A stretch of 64,000 nucleotides of DNA from Aureococcus anophagefferens (taxonomy: Eukaryota; Sar; Pelagophyceae; Pelagomonadales; Pelagomonadaceae). This document shows positions 53,966 to 63,727 of this stretch, piece by piece. A program made the translations under genes and the position numbers. Numbering within the stretch: the stretch's first letter is position 1; each line of letters begins with the position of its first letter. Where the stretch lies: assembly GCF_000186865.1 (NCBI RefSeq), contig NW_008705588.1:266489-330488 (forward strand), given 5' to 3'. The notes under the pieces are model-generated. The model worked only from the letters and a program-made list of their open reading frames with translations, did no database searches and had not been told where the DNA came from.

Positions 53966-55781
53966 ATGTACGCGCCCGTGCAAGCCGTGGACGAAGCTGC
54001 CGCTGGCGAGGAGCCGTGGCAGGCAGCGGACGAGGCTGCCGAGGAGCCCTGCGTCGACGCGCGCGCCCTCGAGGCCGCCAAGGCCGACGAGAGCCTCGCG
54101 GGCGCGCTCGACGGCGAAGCCGCGTTGCCATCGGTCGGCCGCCGCTGGCTCCGCTTCGCCGTCGTCGCGGCGTCGTCCTTCCTGCTGAACGCGACGAGCA
54201 GCGTCATCATCATCGTCATGCCGAAGATCGCCGAGGACCTCGACGCGTCGCTGTCGTCCGTGCTCTGGGTGAGCCTCGCGCACAGCCTCGTGACCTGCGC
54301 GCTCAACTCCGGCGCGGGCCTCCTCGGCGACGTCGTCGGCCACCGGCGGCTCTGGTACGCGGGCATGGCCGTGCGCGCGGCCGCGCAGCTCTGCAGCGGC
54401 CTCGCGCCGTCGCTGCCGGCGCTGGTCGCGTGCCGCGCGGCCGCGGGCGTCGGCGGCGCCATGGACGGGCCCTCGGGCATCGCGCTCGTGCTGCGCACGT
54501 TCCCGCCGGAGCGGAAGCCGTTCCTGGTCGCGCTGTGCACGGCCGTGGGCACGTCGGCGCAGTCCGCGGGCATGATCCTCGGGGCCGTCGTCGCCTGTGT
54601 GGAAATCAAATATTCAACCCGACTTCAATGTGCGCGTAATCGAACGGATTGGACCAGACTATTTCGCTGTGCTTCGAGAACTCGACGAGAGCAATCGATT
54701 CGTCCAAAAATCAGCCGAATCGACTTCGATTTGACCGAGCTAGAGATTTCTGAAGTTTGGCCCCGACGTCCCAGCTCACTGGTTGATTTCCACACAGGTC
54801 GTCGCGCAGAGGTTCGGGTGGCGCATGTGCTTCCTCGCGCCCGTGCCCCTGCTGGCCGTCATCGTGCTCGCCGCGCCCGTCGCGCTGAGGGACGACGACG
54901 GCGGCGGCGGCGGCGGGGGCGACGTCTCCGGGCAACTGCGGGACTTCGACTGGGGCGGCACGGCGCTGCTCGCCGCCGCTTTGATCCTGTACCTCCTCGC
55001 GATCAACGCGCACGCCGGCGCCGCGCGCCTGGTCTTCTTCGGCGCGTCCGCGGCCGCGGCCGTCGCGCTCTTCGCGCTGGAGCGGCGCGTCGAGGCCGCG
55101 GGCGGCAAGCCCGTGCTCGCGCTGTCCGTGCTCGCGCGGGGGCCGCTCTGCGCGGCCTTGCTCGCGCACTTCTTGCTCTGGTCGTGCTACATGATGGCCT
55201 ACCTCCTCTACCCTTTATTCCTCCAGGAGCGCCGCGGGTTCTCGCCGGCGCGGGCCGCGTCGCGGCTCTGGCCGCGGCCCCTCGCGAACGCGCTCTTCTC
55301 CACGCTCGCCGGGCGCGTCGGCGGCCGGTCCACCGCGACCTTCGTGTCCGTCGGCGCGGCGCTGCAGTACCCGTCGTTCGTCGCCGTCGTCTTCTGGCTT
55401 CGCCTGCGACGGCTCTCGTCGGACCTGCTGCTCGGCGCCATCCAGGTATTCCAGGGCGCGGGCAACGGCATCGCGTCCAACACGCTCATCGTCTTCGTCA
55501 CCGCAGCCATGCCCGGCGACCGCATCGGCAACGCGCTGGGTATCGTGAAGACGGCGCAGAGCGTCGCGCTCATGACGGGCTACTCGAGCACGACGGCCAT
55601 CGTCGACGGCGGCGGCGCGGAGAGCTACGCGACGGCCGCCTACGCGGCGCTGGCCGTCGCGACGGCCTTCCTCTTCTTCCCGTGCTACGCCTCGGGCTAC
55701 GAGGCGGGCCGAAGAGCGGCCGCCGCGGAGACGGAGGACGCGCCCGTCGAGAGTCCCCTCGTCGCCGCCGCCGCTAAGTGA
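53966..55781 (+). CDS. Major facilitator (DHA2-like) transporter, one introner intron
   Basis: Exons 53966-54586 and 54798-55781 give 534 residues. Hydrophilic head of ~60 residues, then about 12-14 TM helices: FAVVAASSFLLNATSSVIII, LWVSLAHSLVTCALNSGAGL, LGDVVGHRRLWYAGMAV (MFS loop 2-3 signature), AAGVGGAMDGPSGIALV. After splicing comes GAVVAQRFGWRMCFLAPVPL, typical motif-C and TM6 region. The last helices include ALIAFLFFPCYASGY-like segments. It likely exports small molecules by proton antiport; substrate unknown. Ends 14 bp from the convergent PDZ gene. Confidence 0.85.
54595..54797. mobile_element. Introner (203 bp) in MFS transporter gene, perfect TIRs
   Basis: Ends are exact 15-bp inverted repeats: ctgtgtggaaatcaa (54595-54609) and ttgatttccacacag (54783-54797). 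The 8-bp target duplication gtcgtcgc lies at 54587-54594 and 54798-54805. Splicing from GT at 54587 to AG at 54796-54797 removes 211 nt and restores the frame. The element is AT-rich against its GC-rich exons and codes for nothing, so it is a non-autonomous transposon acting as an intron. Confidence 0.93.
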
Positions 55782-55795
55782 CGGCCTTAGGATCC

Positions 55796-56734
55796 TCAGG
55801 GCGGCGCCGGCCCGACGAGCGTCGCGAGCCCCCGCTCGGGGTCGACGACCCAGGGGCTCCGGCGCGTCTTCGCGACGGCGTCCAACGCGCGCGCGCGCCG
55901 GTTTCGTCGGTCGAGCGCGTCGAACCAGACGCGGAGCGACTCGCCGTCGACGGTCTCGACGGACACGATGGCGAGCTCCGAGGCCGAGATCCACGCCGAC
56001 GCGCGCCGCCGCACGGCGTCGAAGCGCTCGCCGTCGCCCGGCGCGAACGTCGCGCAGTCCAGGAGCGTCTGCCGCGGCGGCGGCGTGAGGAACCGGAGCG
56101 CGTAGGCGCTGGGCGTCGCCTTGACCAGGCGCGCGAAGACCTATGCAAGGTGGCGATTTTTTCTTCGGTTTCACAAGAGCTCCTGGGACGCCGGCGAAGG
56201 CGCCTTCTCGCACTCGGCCCAGTGCAGCGCCGTCAGGTCGATGCCGTCGATGGACACGAGCTTGGCGCCGACGGCGACGCGGCCCGCGAGCGGCGACTCC
56301 GCCGCGACGGCCGCGACGACGGCGGGCTTGGCCGCGGCGTCGAAATCCAGCCCCAGGTTCACGATCGTCGCCCCGTCGACGGCGATCTCCACCTTCTCCA
56401 GCGCCTCGGCCTCGCCCGTCTCGAAGCGCAGCTTCCGGTCCTCGCTCGACCGCTTCTCCAGCACCGCGCGCACGCCGTCCGCGCCCACGCCCGCGACGTC
56501 GATGCCGTTCACGGCCACCAGCCGCCAGCCGACGCCGACGTCGGCGTCGAGGGGCGCGCGCGCCGCGGCGACGCGGGCGCCGCAGCCCGCGTCCTCGAAG
56601 ACGAGCGGGATCGTGCCCGGGCCCACGCGCACCTCGGCGACGCCGGCCTCGGCGGCCTCGGCGGACGGGTCCTGGATCTCGAAGAGGAGGTCCTCCTCGT
56701 CCACGGGCGCGGGCTTTTTTGGCTTCGTGAACAT
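55796..56734 (-). CDS. Protein with two PDZ-like domains, one 63-nt intron
   Basis: Exons 56734-56204 and 56140-55796, 291 residues. After a short acidic head, PDZ 1 has IPLVFEDAGCGARVAAARAP, VGWRLVAVNGIDVAGVGADG; PDZ 2 has VGAKLVSIDGIDLTALHWAE, and crosses the intron into KVFARLVKATPSAYALRFL. A last ~80 residues (WISASELAIVSVETVDGESL) may be a PH-like fold. PDZ domains bind C-terminal tails. Without splicing a stop (TGA) occurs 10 codons into the intron. The donor must be GC (AAG/GCGCCT) and the acceptor ATAG; the flanks share 7 of 8 bases at a slight offset. Confidence 0.65.
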
Positions 56735-56866
56735 GTTCCGCTCGTGCGAGGCTGCCCTCTTCTCAGGCTGGGGCAACAGCCATTGGAATCCTCAGCGTGT
56801 GCTTCTTGTGCTCAATTTCGACCCAGACGCACGTTGACCTTCGGCAAGGGAGCCTAGCATCTCGCA

Positions 56867-58585
56867 ATGCCCCCCAAGAAGAAGCAGAAGGTCGCGCCGC
56901 CGCAGGAGCGCTTCAAGGCGTTGAAAATCGTCATCATCGATGCCCTGCCCTTCCAGAGGAAGCTCTGGCAGGAGCGCATCGGCGCGGGCTTCGTCGCCGT
57001 GACCTCCGCCGACGTCGCGGCCGGCGCGCTCGCGCGGCACGGCGACGCGACGCACGTCGTGTCCTGCGCCAAGGACCGCGCGCTCGCGGGCCGCGTCCGC
57101 GACGACGTCGGCGCCGCGCCGCACGTCGTCACGGACGAGTGGCTGACGACGACGCTGCGCGCCGCCGACGGCCTCGCGGCCGAGGCGGACTTCGCGTGGC
57201 GCGCGCCCGCGCCCGCCGCGCCCGCGGTCGCGGCGCCGGCCGCGGCGCGCGCGCGCGCCGTCAACGTCGACGCCGGCCAGAACGACGACGTCGTCGCCAA
57301 GCTCAAGGAGCTGCTCGAGTTCTACGAGGCCGACGGCGAGAGCAACTTCCGCACGATGCCGCTCAAGAAGGCGATCAGCCGCCTCGCGACGCTGCCGGCC
57401 CTCGCGGAGGACGACCTCGACGACGCGTCCCTCGCGGCGCTCCTGCCCAAGGCCTGCCAACAGAACACGCGCGCGAAGATCGTCGAGATCTTCGAGACCG
57501 GCGACCTCGAGCGCCTCGTCGAGTTCCGCAGGAACCCGGACAAGCGCGCGAGGAAGGAGCTGACGACGGTCTTCGGCGTCCAGACCGCGACGGCGAACCA
57601 GCTCATCCAGCAGGGCGTGCGCTCCGTCGCGGACCTGCGCGCGGCCGTCGCCGCGCGGCCGAACTTGGTGCCCGCGCGGACCGTCGCGGCCCTGGCGGTG
57701 CACGAGGACCTGCAGACGCGCATGCCCCGCGCCGAGTGCGCGCGGATCCGCGACGAGATCGCTCAAAAGGCGCGCGCGATCTTCGCGCGGCGCTACCCCC
57801 GCGCGGACCCCTTCGAGCTCTCCGTCGAAGCCTCGGGCTCCTTCCGCCGCGGCGCGGCGACGTGCGGCGACGTCGACGTGCTCGTGACGGCGCCGGTCTG
57901 GCGCGACGGCGACAGCGATGGCGCGCGGCGCGCGTCCGACGACGGCGCGCGGCGCCCGTCGGACGACGCCGGCGACCCGGACGTCGGCGCCGCGGAGTCG
58001 CGGTCGAGCCGCGACGCGTTCCTCCGCGACCTCGTCGGCGCGCTCCGCGACTCGGGCCTGCTCACGGCGCACCTCGCCGGCGCGTGCCTCGGCGGCGGCG
58101 CCGCGGACGGGCCCGTCGAGGTCGACGACGTCGGCAAGGTCCTGCGCGCGGGGCCGTCGACGTACAACGGCATCGGCCGCGTCGACGGCGGCGCGCACCG
58201 CCGCGTCGACGTCAAGTGCTACGCGCCCCAGCACTACGCCTTCGCCCTCGTCTACTTCTCCTCCGGCGACCACTTCAACCGCGCCATCCGATCCCTCGCC
58301 AAGGCCCAGGGCTACTCGCTCTGCGACACGGGCCTCCGCGCGAGCGCGCGGTCGGGCTCGTGCTACGGCGGCGACGGCAAGTACGTGTCCAACAAGATCC
58401 AGGTCTGCCGGAGCGTGCCCTGCGCGACGGAGGCGGACATCTTCGACTTCCTCGGCATCGACTACAAGTCGCCCGAGGAGCGCGCCGTCGCGGACAACGC
58501 GACGGCCGTCGGGTCCCGCGCGCGGGCGATCCGCCTCGGCGCCGGCCTCGCCGCGGACTCCGACGACGACGACGCCGCCGCGTAA
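56867..58585 (+). CDS. Family X DNA polymerase (pol beta/lambda-like) with BRCT domain
   Basis: 572 residues. A basic nuclear signal (MPPKKKQKV) leads a BRCT domain (IVIIDALPFQRKLWQERIG, THVVSCAKDRALAGRV, PHVVTDEWLTTTLR). An Ala/Pro linker and the 8-kDa lyase-like HhH domain follow (LLPKACQQNTRAKIVEIF). Palm: GSFRRGAATCGDVDVLVTAP with two catalytic Asps, and HRRVDVKCYAPQHYAFALVY with the third. Thumb: SGDHFNRAIRSLAKAQGYSL. It fills short gaps in base-excision repair or end joining. Acidic DDDD C-terminus. Confidence 0.92.
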   Translation: MPPKKKQKVAPPQERFKALKIVIIDALPFQRKLWQERIGAGFVAVTSADVAAGALARHGDATHVVSCAKDRALAGRVRDDVGAAPHVVTDEWLTTTLRAADGLAAEADFAWRAPAPAAPAVAAPAAARARAVNVDAGQNDDVVAKLKELLEFYEADGESNFRTMPLKKAISRLATLPALAEDDLDDASLAALLPKACQQNTRAKIVEIFETGDLERLVEFRRNPDKRARKELTTVFGVQTATANQLIQQGVRSVADLRAAVAARPNLVPARTVAALAVHEDLQTRMPRAECARIRDEIAQKARAIFARRYPRADPFELSVEASGSFRRGAATCGDVDVLVTAPVWRDGDSDGARRASDDGARRPSDDAGDPDVGAAESRSSRDAFLRDLVGALRDSGLLTAHLAGACLGGGAADGPVEVDDVGKVLRAGPSTYNGIGRVDGGAHRRVDVKCYAPQHYAFALVYFSSGDHFNRAIRSLAKAQGYSLCDTGLRASARSGSCYGGDGKYVSNKIQVCRSVPCATEADIFDFLGIDYKSPEERAVADNATAVGSRARAIRLGAGLAADSDDDDAAA

Positions 58586-58647
58586 GGAGAGGGGCGCGAG
58601 CAGTTACGGGGGCGCAGGCGCGCCGCGGCCGCGTCGGGGGCGCCGCC

Positions 58648-59271
58648 CTAGAGGCGCTTGAGGCCCTTCTTCTTGTTTTCCTTCTGCTTCTTCTTCTCCT
58701 TCTCGACCTTGCGCTTCGCGGCGAGGTTGGCCTCCGCGTTCGCCTCGCCGGCCTCGTCGCCGTTCTTCTCCGTGAGCGTCGGGCCGGGCGACGCCGCGCC
58801 GCGCCTCGCCGCGTGGAGGTCCGTGTAGAGCCGCGCGCGCGCCGCGTACTCGTCGTAGGACGTCATGAAGAGCTTGCCCGCCTCGTCGTTGAGGCTCGAC
58901 TCGGGGAAGGGCACGATGAGGAGGCAGCGGATGACCTGGAGCACGTGGCTCAGCGTCACGTCGCTGCTCCAGTCGCGCTTGAGCGTGTTGACGCAGATGT
59001 CGCCGTTCGCCGCGATGTTCGGGTGGAAGATCTTGGTCAAAAAGAAGCCCCGCGGCGGCGCCGACGGGAAGTCCGAGCCGAGCACGAGCTTCAGGCGGAA
59101 CGTGCCGCCCTCGTAGGGCGTGCCCGTGGGGCCGCTCATTTCCGCGTGGATCTCCGTGAGCTGGTCCGCGTCCGTCTCGACGTACTTGACGCCCTCGGGC
59201 GGCGACGTCGCGAGCGCCTTGACCTCCTTGCCCATGCGCGCCGCGAGCTCGGACGTTACGTGGGAGGCCAT
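58648..59271 (-). CDS. UBE2S: Ubiquitin-conjugating enzyme E2 S
   Basis: 207 residues. The UBC fold is complete: KYVETDADQLTEIHAEMSGP, TPYEGGTFRLKLVL, FFLTKIFHPNIAANGDICVN with HPN and the active Cys, TLKRDW. A ~50-residue tail ends KKKGLKRL. UBE2S tails end in a basic LRRL-type motif that docks on APC/C; LKRL fits. The enzyme extends K11-linked ubiquitin chains on mitotic substrates. Acidic-basic linker (EKNGDEAGEANAEANL) separates them. Confidence 0.93.
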   Translation of the reverse strand: MASHVTSELAARMGKEVKALATSPPEGVKYVETDADQLTEIHAEMSGPTGTPYEGGTFRLKLVLGSDFPSAPPRGFFLTKIFHPNIAANGDICVNTLKRDWSSDVTLSHVLQVIRCLLIVPFPESSLNDEAGKLFMTSYDEYAARARLYTDLHAARRGAASPGPTLTEKNGDEAGEANAEANLAAKRKVEKEKKKQKENKKKGLKRL

Positions 59272-59814
59272 GCTTGCCAGACTAAAAAAGAGTGGATCGA
59301 TAAAGGGGCGTGGCGAGTCGGTTTCGCGAGAAAGAAGGAGCGGAAGCGAAAGCGGGACACAACATCCTCAATTAAGTCACACGCCTTGGTAAAGTCACGC
59401 GCACACGCTCGGAAATCGTCACGCGCAGCCGATGCCCCGCGCGCGATAAAATACCCCGCACGGCCGCGCGCCTGAATCAGTGCCGAGCGCCCGGAGCGGC
59501 ACCACCCCGACGCCAACAAAGCCAAGCAACGGGACGCTGCAAGTTGCAGTTCAACAAAGCCCACGGATTTGCGTTGCAGGCCGAATCATCAACACGGTAA
59601 GCTGCCCGGGCTCGGCGTCGATAATAGCAAACGGTGGCCTGATCGGTGTGCGCATCGGTCGGCCCGGCCGCCTGCGGACCTAGAGCCACCCCCGGTGCCC
59701 GGGCGGCGCTTCCAGCGCCGGCCCGCATCTCCGTCCAGCCTTGCCGCAAGGCCTCACAACACCGGGCGCGGCGGCGACACCGCCGCGCCGCCGCGGCTGC
59801 GCGCACCCGCAGTC
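59272..59814. other. 543-bp divergent gap
   Basis: Between the UBE2S and kinesin starts. Lower in GC near 59280-59420. No convincing ORF or RNA gene. Any ORF upstream of the kinesin ATG is Arg/Pro-rich shadow sequence. Confidence 0.5.
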
Positions 59815-62355
59815 ATGGGGCGCAAGGCCGAGTCGTTCCACGTCAAGGTCGCCGTGCGCGTGCGGCCGCTCCTGAAACACGACAAGGAGCAGCGCGAGGT
59901 CGTGTCCGTGAGCTCCGACGGCGGCGCGCCGTCCGTGACCGTCGTCGACCCCGACAAGGCGTTCCCCGGCAAGAAGCAGGAGATCGACTACCTCCGCGTG
60001 GACTACGTGCGGGAGCGCGCCTACGAGTTCGACCACGTCTACGGCCCCGGCGACGACACGGGCCGCGTCTTCCGCGAGGCCGTGCGGCCCATGGTCGACG
60101 TCGTCCTCGAGGGCGTGAACGTGACGATCTTCGCCTACGGCCAGACGGGCAGCGGCAAGACGCACACGATGCTCGGCCACCGCGGCGAGACGGGCGTCAT
60201 GCGCCTGACCCTGGCGGAGATGTTCGGCAAGGCCAAGGGCGCCTGCCGCTTCTTGGTCTCGTTCGTCGAATTGTACAACGAGGAGATCCGCGACCTGCTG
60301 CTCGACGCGCCGATCCGCGCGCACGTCGACCACGGCGGCCAGGGCGGCCTGGACCTGCGCGAGGACCCCGTGCGCGGGCCCTGCATCGCCGGCGTCACGG
60401 AGGTCGCGGCCAACGAGGTCGACGAGGTCATGTCGCTTTTAGCCGCGGGCAACGGGCGGCGGACGCAGGAGTCCACGCGGGCCAACAGCGAGTCGTCGCG
60501 GTCCCACGCCGTGCTCCAGATCGCCATCGAGTCGAGCGACAAGGTGCCGAGCCGCAAGCGCGAGGGCCAGGTCGTCAAGGTGAAGCGAACCTCGAAGCTC
60601 TCGATGATCGACCTCGCGGGCTCGGAGCGCGCCGCGGAGACGCGGAACTCGGGCGCGCGGCTCCAGGAGGGCGCGCGCATCAACCGGAGCCTGTTGGCCC
60701 TGGGCAACGTCATCAACGCGCTGCGCAAGGCCAACGGCGGCGGGCCGTCGTACGTGAACTTTAGGGATTCGAAGCTCACGCGGCTGCTCAAGGACTCCCT
60801 CGGCGGCAACTGCCGCACGCTCATGCTCGCCCACGTCGGCCCGTCGTCGAGCTCCTTCGAGGAGACGCTCAACACGCTCAAGTACGCGCACCGCGCGCGC
60901 GCGATCAAGAACTCCGTGAAGGAGAACCTCCGGAAGATCGACAAGCCCAAGCACAAGGTCTTCAAGGCCGCCGCCGTGCACCCCGAGCCCGGCCCGGCGC
61001 CGAACCGGCCCGACCACGGGCGGTCGAAGACGAGCCTCCACGAGGCCGACGCCGCGGACCCGCGGCGCGTCCGGCGGCAAAAGTCGAAGGTCGGGAGGCC
61101 CGAGCGGTCCGTCCACGACGTCAAGGCCAAGCTGCGGGCTAGGCGCGAGCGGCGCCAGCGCCAGGTCCACCCCGTCAAGGAGACGCGCCTCATGCTCGAC
61201 GGCCACGCGGTCGCGCCCGGCGCGTCGCCGTCGGGGCCCGGCGACGCGGCCGCGCACCGCGCGCGCCTCGTCGAGCAGCTCCACAAGACGCGCAAGGAGG
61301 TAGTGGGCCAGGTGCGCGCGGCCATCGAGCTCCGCAAGACCGTCGAGGCGCTCACGGCGGGCCGGAGCCGCACGAGCCTCTTCAAGACGCAGCGGCGGTC
61401 GCCCGCGCGGCGCGTGCCGCCGGACGGCGAGCCGTCGCCGACGCTGCCCAAGATCGAGACGGCGACGCCCGTCGCCGCCGCCGCCGAGGCCTACGCCGCG
61501 GCGACGAACCTGTCCAAGTCGTCCCACGAGCTCCTCCGGCGCGACCCCTTGGCGTTCCTGTCCGACGTGCTCCTCAACAACGGCGGCGCGGCGCCGCCGC
61601 CGCCCCAGGTCACGCCGACGTCGTCGTCCGCCGAGCCGTCGCCGGCGAAGCAGACCGCGGACCCGCGGGCCTTCGACGAGGCGACGTCGACGCGCGTCCG
61701 CGCGCGCGCCGCGCGCGAGTGCGAGGGCCTCCGCCGCGCGGTGAAGCGCAACCTCGACAAGCACCAGCTCGGGGCGCCCGCGGAGCCGAAGCCCGCGGAG
61801 AAGCACGCGAAGCTCGGGCTGCCCGGCGGGCCGAGCCACGCGACCGCGCTGCTCGACGCGGAGATGAAGATCGTCGGCCTCGAGCTCGAGAAGCTCGAGA
61901 TCGCCGAGGCGGCGCACCAGCAGCCCGAGACGCAGACCGACGAGCGCGAGGTCCACGAGATGGCCCTGAAGAAGCTCGAGCTCCAGGTGCGCCTCCGGAA
62001 CAACGTCATCCGGAAGCTGGTCAACGAGCTCGAGAAGCGCGGCTCGGGCGGCAAGCTCCGCAAGAGCCGCCTGAGCCACCCGAACATCTCGCCGTCGAAG
62101 CACCTCGTGCCCCCGGCGGGGGACAAGCCGCCGAGCCCGCGGCCCGCGTCCGCGCAGGACCTCACGCCGCGCGCGCCCGGCGGCGGCGGCGACGACAAGT
62201 CGGGCAACATCTTCGCGGAGCTCCTAGGCTCGCCGTCCTTCCTCGGGTCCCTGCCCAAGGCGGGGAACGTCGCGGACCTGAGCCTGCCGACGCTGCCCCA
62301 CCGCCCCGCGGCCGAGCGCTCGGGCGGCAACGCGCCGAGCCGCTGGAGGAGGTGA
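59815..62355 (+). CDS. Kinesin motor protein (N-terminal motor, kinesin-8/KIF19-like)
   Basis: 846 residues. The motor covers ~1-385: VKVAVRVRPLL, P-loop FAYGQTGSGKTHTMLG, switch I NSESSRSHAVLQIAI, switch II MIDLAGSERAAETRNSG, then NFRDSKLTRLLKDSLGGNC and LKYAHRARAIKN, the neck. A basic, disordered stretch follows, then a coiled coil near 690-760 (LLDAEMKIVGLELEKLEIAE, ALKKLELQVRLRNNVIRKLV) for dimerisation and a Ser/Pro/Gly-rich tail. It moves on microtubules with ATP. The subclass is inferred from the neck alone. ATG 59815 (MGRKAESFHVK) is the obvious start. Confidence 0.9.
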   Translation: MGRKAESFHVKVAVRVRPLLKHDKEQREVVSVSSDGGAPSVTVVDPDKAFPGKKQEIDYLRVDYVRERAYEFDHVYGPGDDTGRVFREAVRPMVDVVLEGVNVTIFAYGQTGSGKTHTMLGHRGETGVMRLTLAEMFGKAKGACRFLVSFVELYNEEIRDLLLDAPIRAHVDHGGQGGLDLREDPVRGPCIAGVTEVAANEVDEVMSLLAAGNGRRTQESTRANSESSRSHAVLQIAIESSDKVPSRKREGQVVKVKRTSKLSMIDLAGSERAAETRNSGARLQEGARINRSLLALGNVINALRKANGGGPSYVNFRDSKLTRLLKDSLGGNCRTLMLAHVGPSSSSFEETLNTLKYAHRARAIKNSVKENLRKIDKPKHKVFKAAAVHPEPGPAPNRPDHGRSKTSLHEADAADPRRVRRQKSKVGRPERSVHDVKAKLRARRERRQRQVHPVKETRLMLDGHAVAPGASPSGPGDAAAHRARLVEQLHKTRKEVVGQVRAAIELRKTVEALTAGRSRTSLFKTQRRSPARRVPPDGEPSPTLPKIETATPVAAAAEAYAAATNLSKSSHELLRRDPLAFLSDVLLNNGGAAPPPPQVTPTSSSAEPSPAKQTADPRAFDEATSTRVRARAARECEGLRRAVKRNLDKHQLGAPAEPKPAEKHAKLGLPGGPSHATALLDAEMKIVGLELEKLEIAEAAHQQPETQTDEREVHEMALKKLELQVRLRNNVIRKLVNELEKRGSGGKLRKSRLSHPNISPSKHLVPPAGDKPPSPRPASAQDLTPRAPGGGGDDKSGNIFAELLGSPSFLGSLPKAGNVADLSLPTLPHRPAAERSGGNAPSRWRR

Positions 62356-62542
62356 GCGCCCGAGCGGCGGCCGCGAGCGCCGCCGCGAGATCCCGCGCGC
62401 AGCCCGACACAAGTTAACACGGGGCTCCCGGTATTTCTTCTGGGGCGGGGTGGGCTCAACGCTAGTGAATGGCATTGATATCGATTACGATTACCTCGCC
62501 GAGCGCCTGCGGGGACCTCGTCGTCCGACAAATGTTAAAAGC

Positions 62543-63727
62543 CTAACGCTCAGTTAGCGAGGCGACCGCGTCGTTTGCCTCCTCAACGCTCCTCCTCAAG
62601 GCCCTTTGAAAGGCACTAGTGCCCTTGGCGGCCGCGCGACGCACAGGCAGCGTGTCGAGTACTTCGATCGCATACTTGTCGCCCTTGGCCGCGGCCTTCG
62701 TGAACCAACGTTCGGCTTCCTCGAAGTCTTGTTCCACGCCTTCGCCCTCTAAGTAACGAATACCGAGGTTGTGCTCTGCAAGGGTTAAGCCAGCGTCTGC
62801 GGCGAGCCTGTAATGGTATACTGCCTCTTTCATATGGCCGCGATCCCTGAAAAAGTTTCCAAGATTGAAGTGGGCGTCACAGTGACCACGCTCCCCAGCC
62901 ATTCGCCACAGGCTTATTGTCTTCTTCCTGTCCACCTTGACGCCTTCTCCACCAGACCAGCAAAGTGACCCAAGTTTCAACATCGCATCCGCGTTCCCGA
63001 GCTCCACAGCGCGCCGGTAAATCTTCGCTGCTTTTCTTTCGGATTTTGGAATACCGAAGTCCTCATCACCGTCGCGGTAGCAATCTCCCAAAAGCGAAAT
63101 CGCTTCCGGTACCTCGTTCTCCACGTGGCGACGAATCAGAGCCAAATCTTCCGCTCCAGTTTCGGACATCGGGGTTCGACACAGCGGACACGGCTCGAAG
63201 CCGATGTGATTAGCACACGACATGCAGATCTTTCGGCAGCAGCAAATTCGAAGGACGTCTTTCTTATTCGCGTCCCAGTCCTCGCGGCAGATCGGGCAAC
63301 ACGGGCCGTGCCGCGCCGACAGCGGCTCGGGCGCCGGGTTCGCCTCGCGTCGCAGACGAGCGGCCTCGTGTTCCGCCGCGATGCGCGCGCGAATCTCGTC
63401 GGCTTGCGACCGCGGCGCGGGGCCGTAGAACACGTCCCGCGGCGGCGACGGCGGGGGCGTCGGCGCCTCCGCCCGCGCCGCCTCGGCCGCCCGCTCGTTT
63501 CGAATCTTTTTGCACGCCTTCCGGTGGCCGCGGTCGCGCCAGTCGATGCGTTGACATTCGGTCGAACAATACTGCGTCGTGCCACAAGGACAATTCAGCT
63601 TCGCCTTCTCCGAGCAGATGGAACAGGTCAGGCGGAGCTTCAAGGCTTTGGCTCGAGCTTTTTTGATTTCGTACTCGCGTTGCTTTTTACGCCATTCCGG
63701 CTCGTCCGGGGGGGGTCGTGAGTCCAT
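62543..63727 (-). CDS. MYND/RING-type zinc finger protein with Sel1 repeats
   Basis: 394 residues. A basic helix (KKQREYEIKKARAKALKLRL) is followed by a MYND finger (TCSICSEKAKLNCPCGTTQY, CSTECQRIDWRDRGHRKAC), a Pro-rich linker and a RING-like finger (CCPICREDWDANKKDVLRIC, CPLCRTPM). Four or so Sel1/TPR-like repeats follow (KIYRRAVELGNADAMLKLGS, SLWRMAGERGHCDAHFNLGN, YHYRLAADAGLTLAEHNLGI, RWFTKAAAKGDKYAIEVL). This architecture is abundant in pelagophytes. Possible E3 ligase or scaffold; partner unknown. Codon use is less GC-rich than elsewhere. Confidence 0.85.
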   Translation of the reverse strand: MDSRPPPDEPEWRKKQREYEIKKARAKALKLRLTCSICSEKAKLNCPCGTTQYCSTECQRIDWRDRGHRKACKKIRNERAAEAARAEAPTPPPSPPRDVFYGPAPRSQADEIRARIAAEHEAARLRREANPAPEPLSARHGPCCPICREDWDANKKDVLRICCCRKICMSCANHIGFEPCPLCRTPMSETGAEDLALIRRHVENEVPEAISLLGDCYRDGDEDFGIPKSERKAAKIYRRAVELGNADAMLKLGSLCWSGGEGVKVDRKKTISLWRMAGERGHCDAHFNLGNFFRDRGHMKEAVYHYRLAADAGLTLAEHNLGIRYLEGEGVEQDFEEAERWFTKAAAKGDKYAIEVLDTLPVRRAAAKGTSAFQRALRRSVEEANDAVASLTER

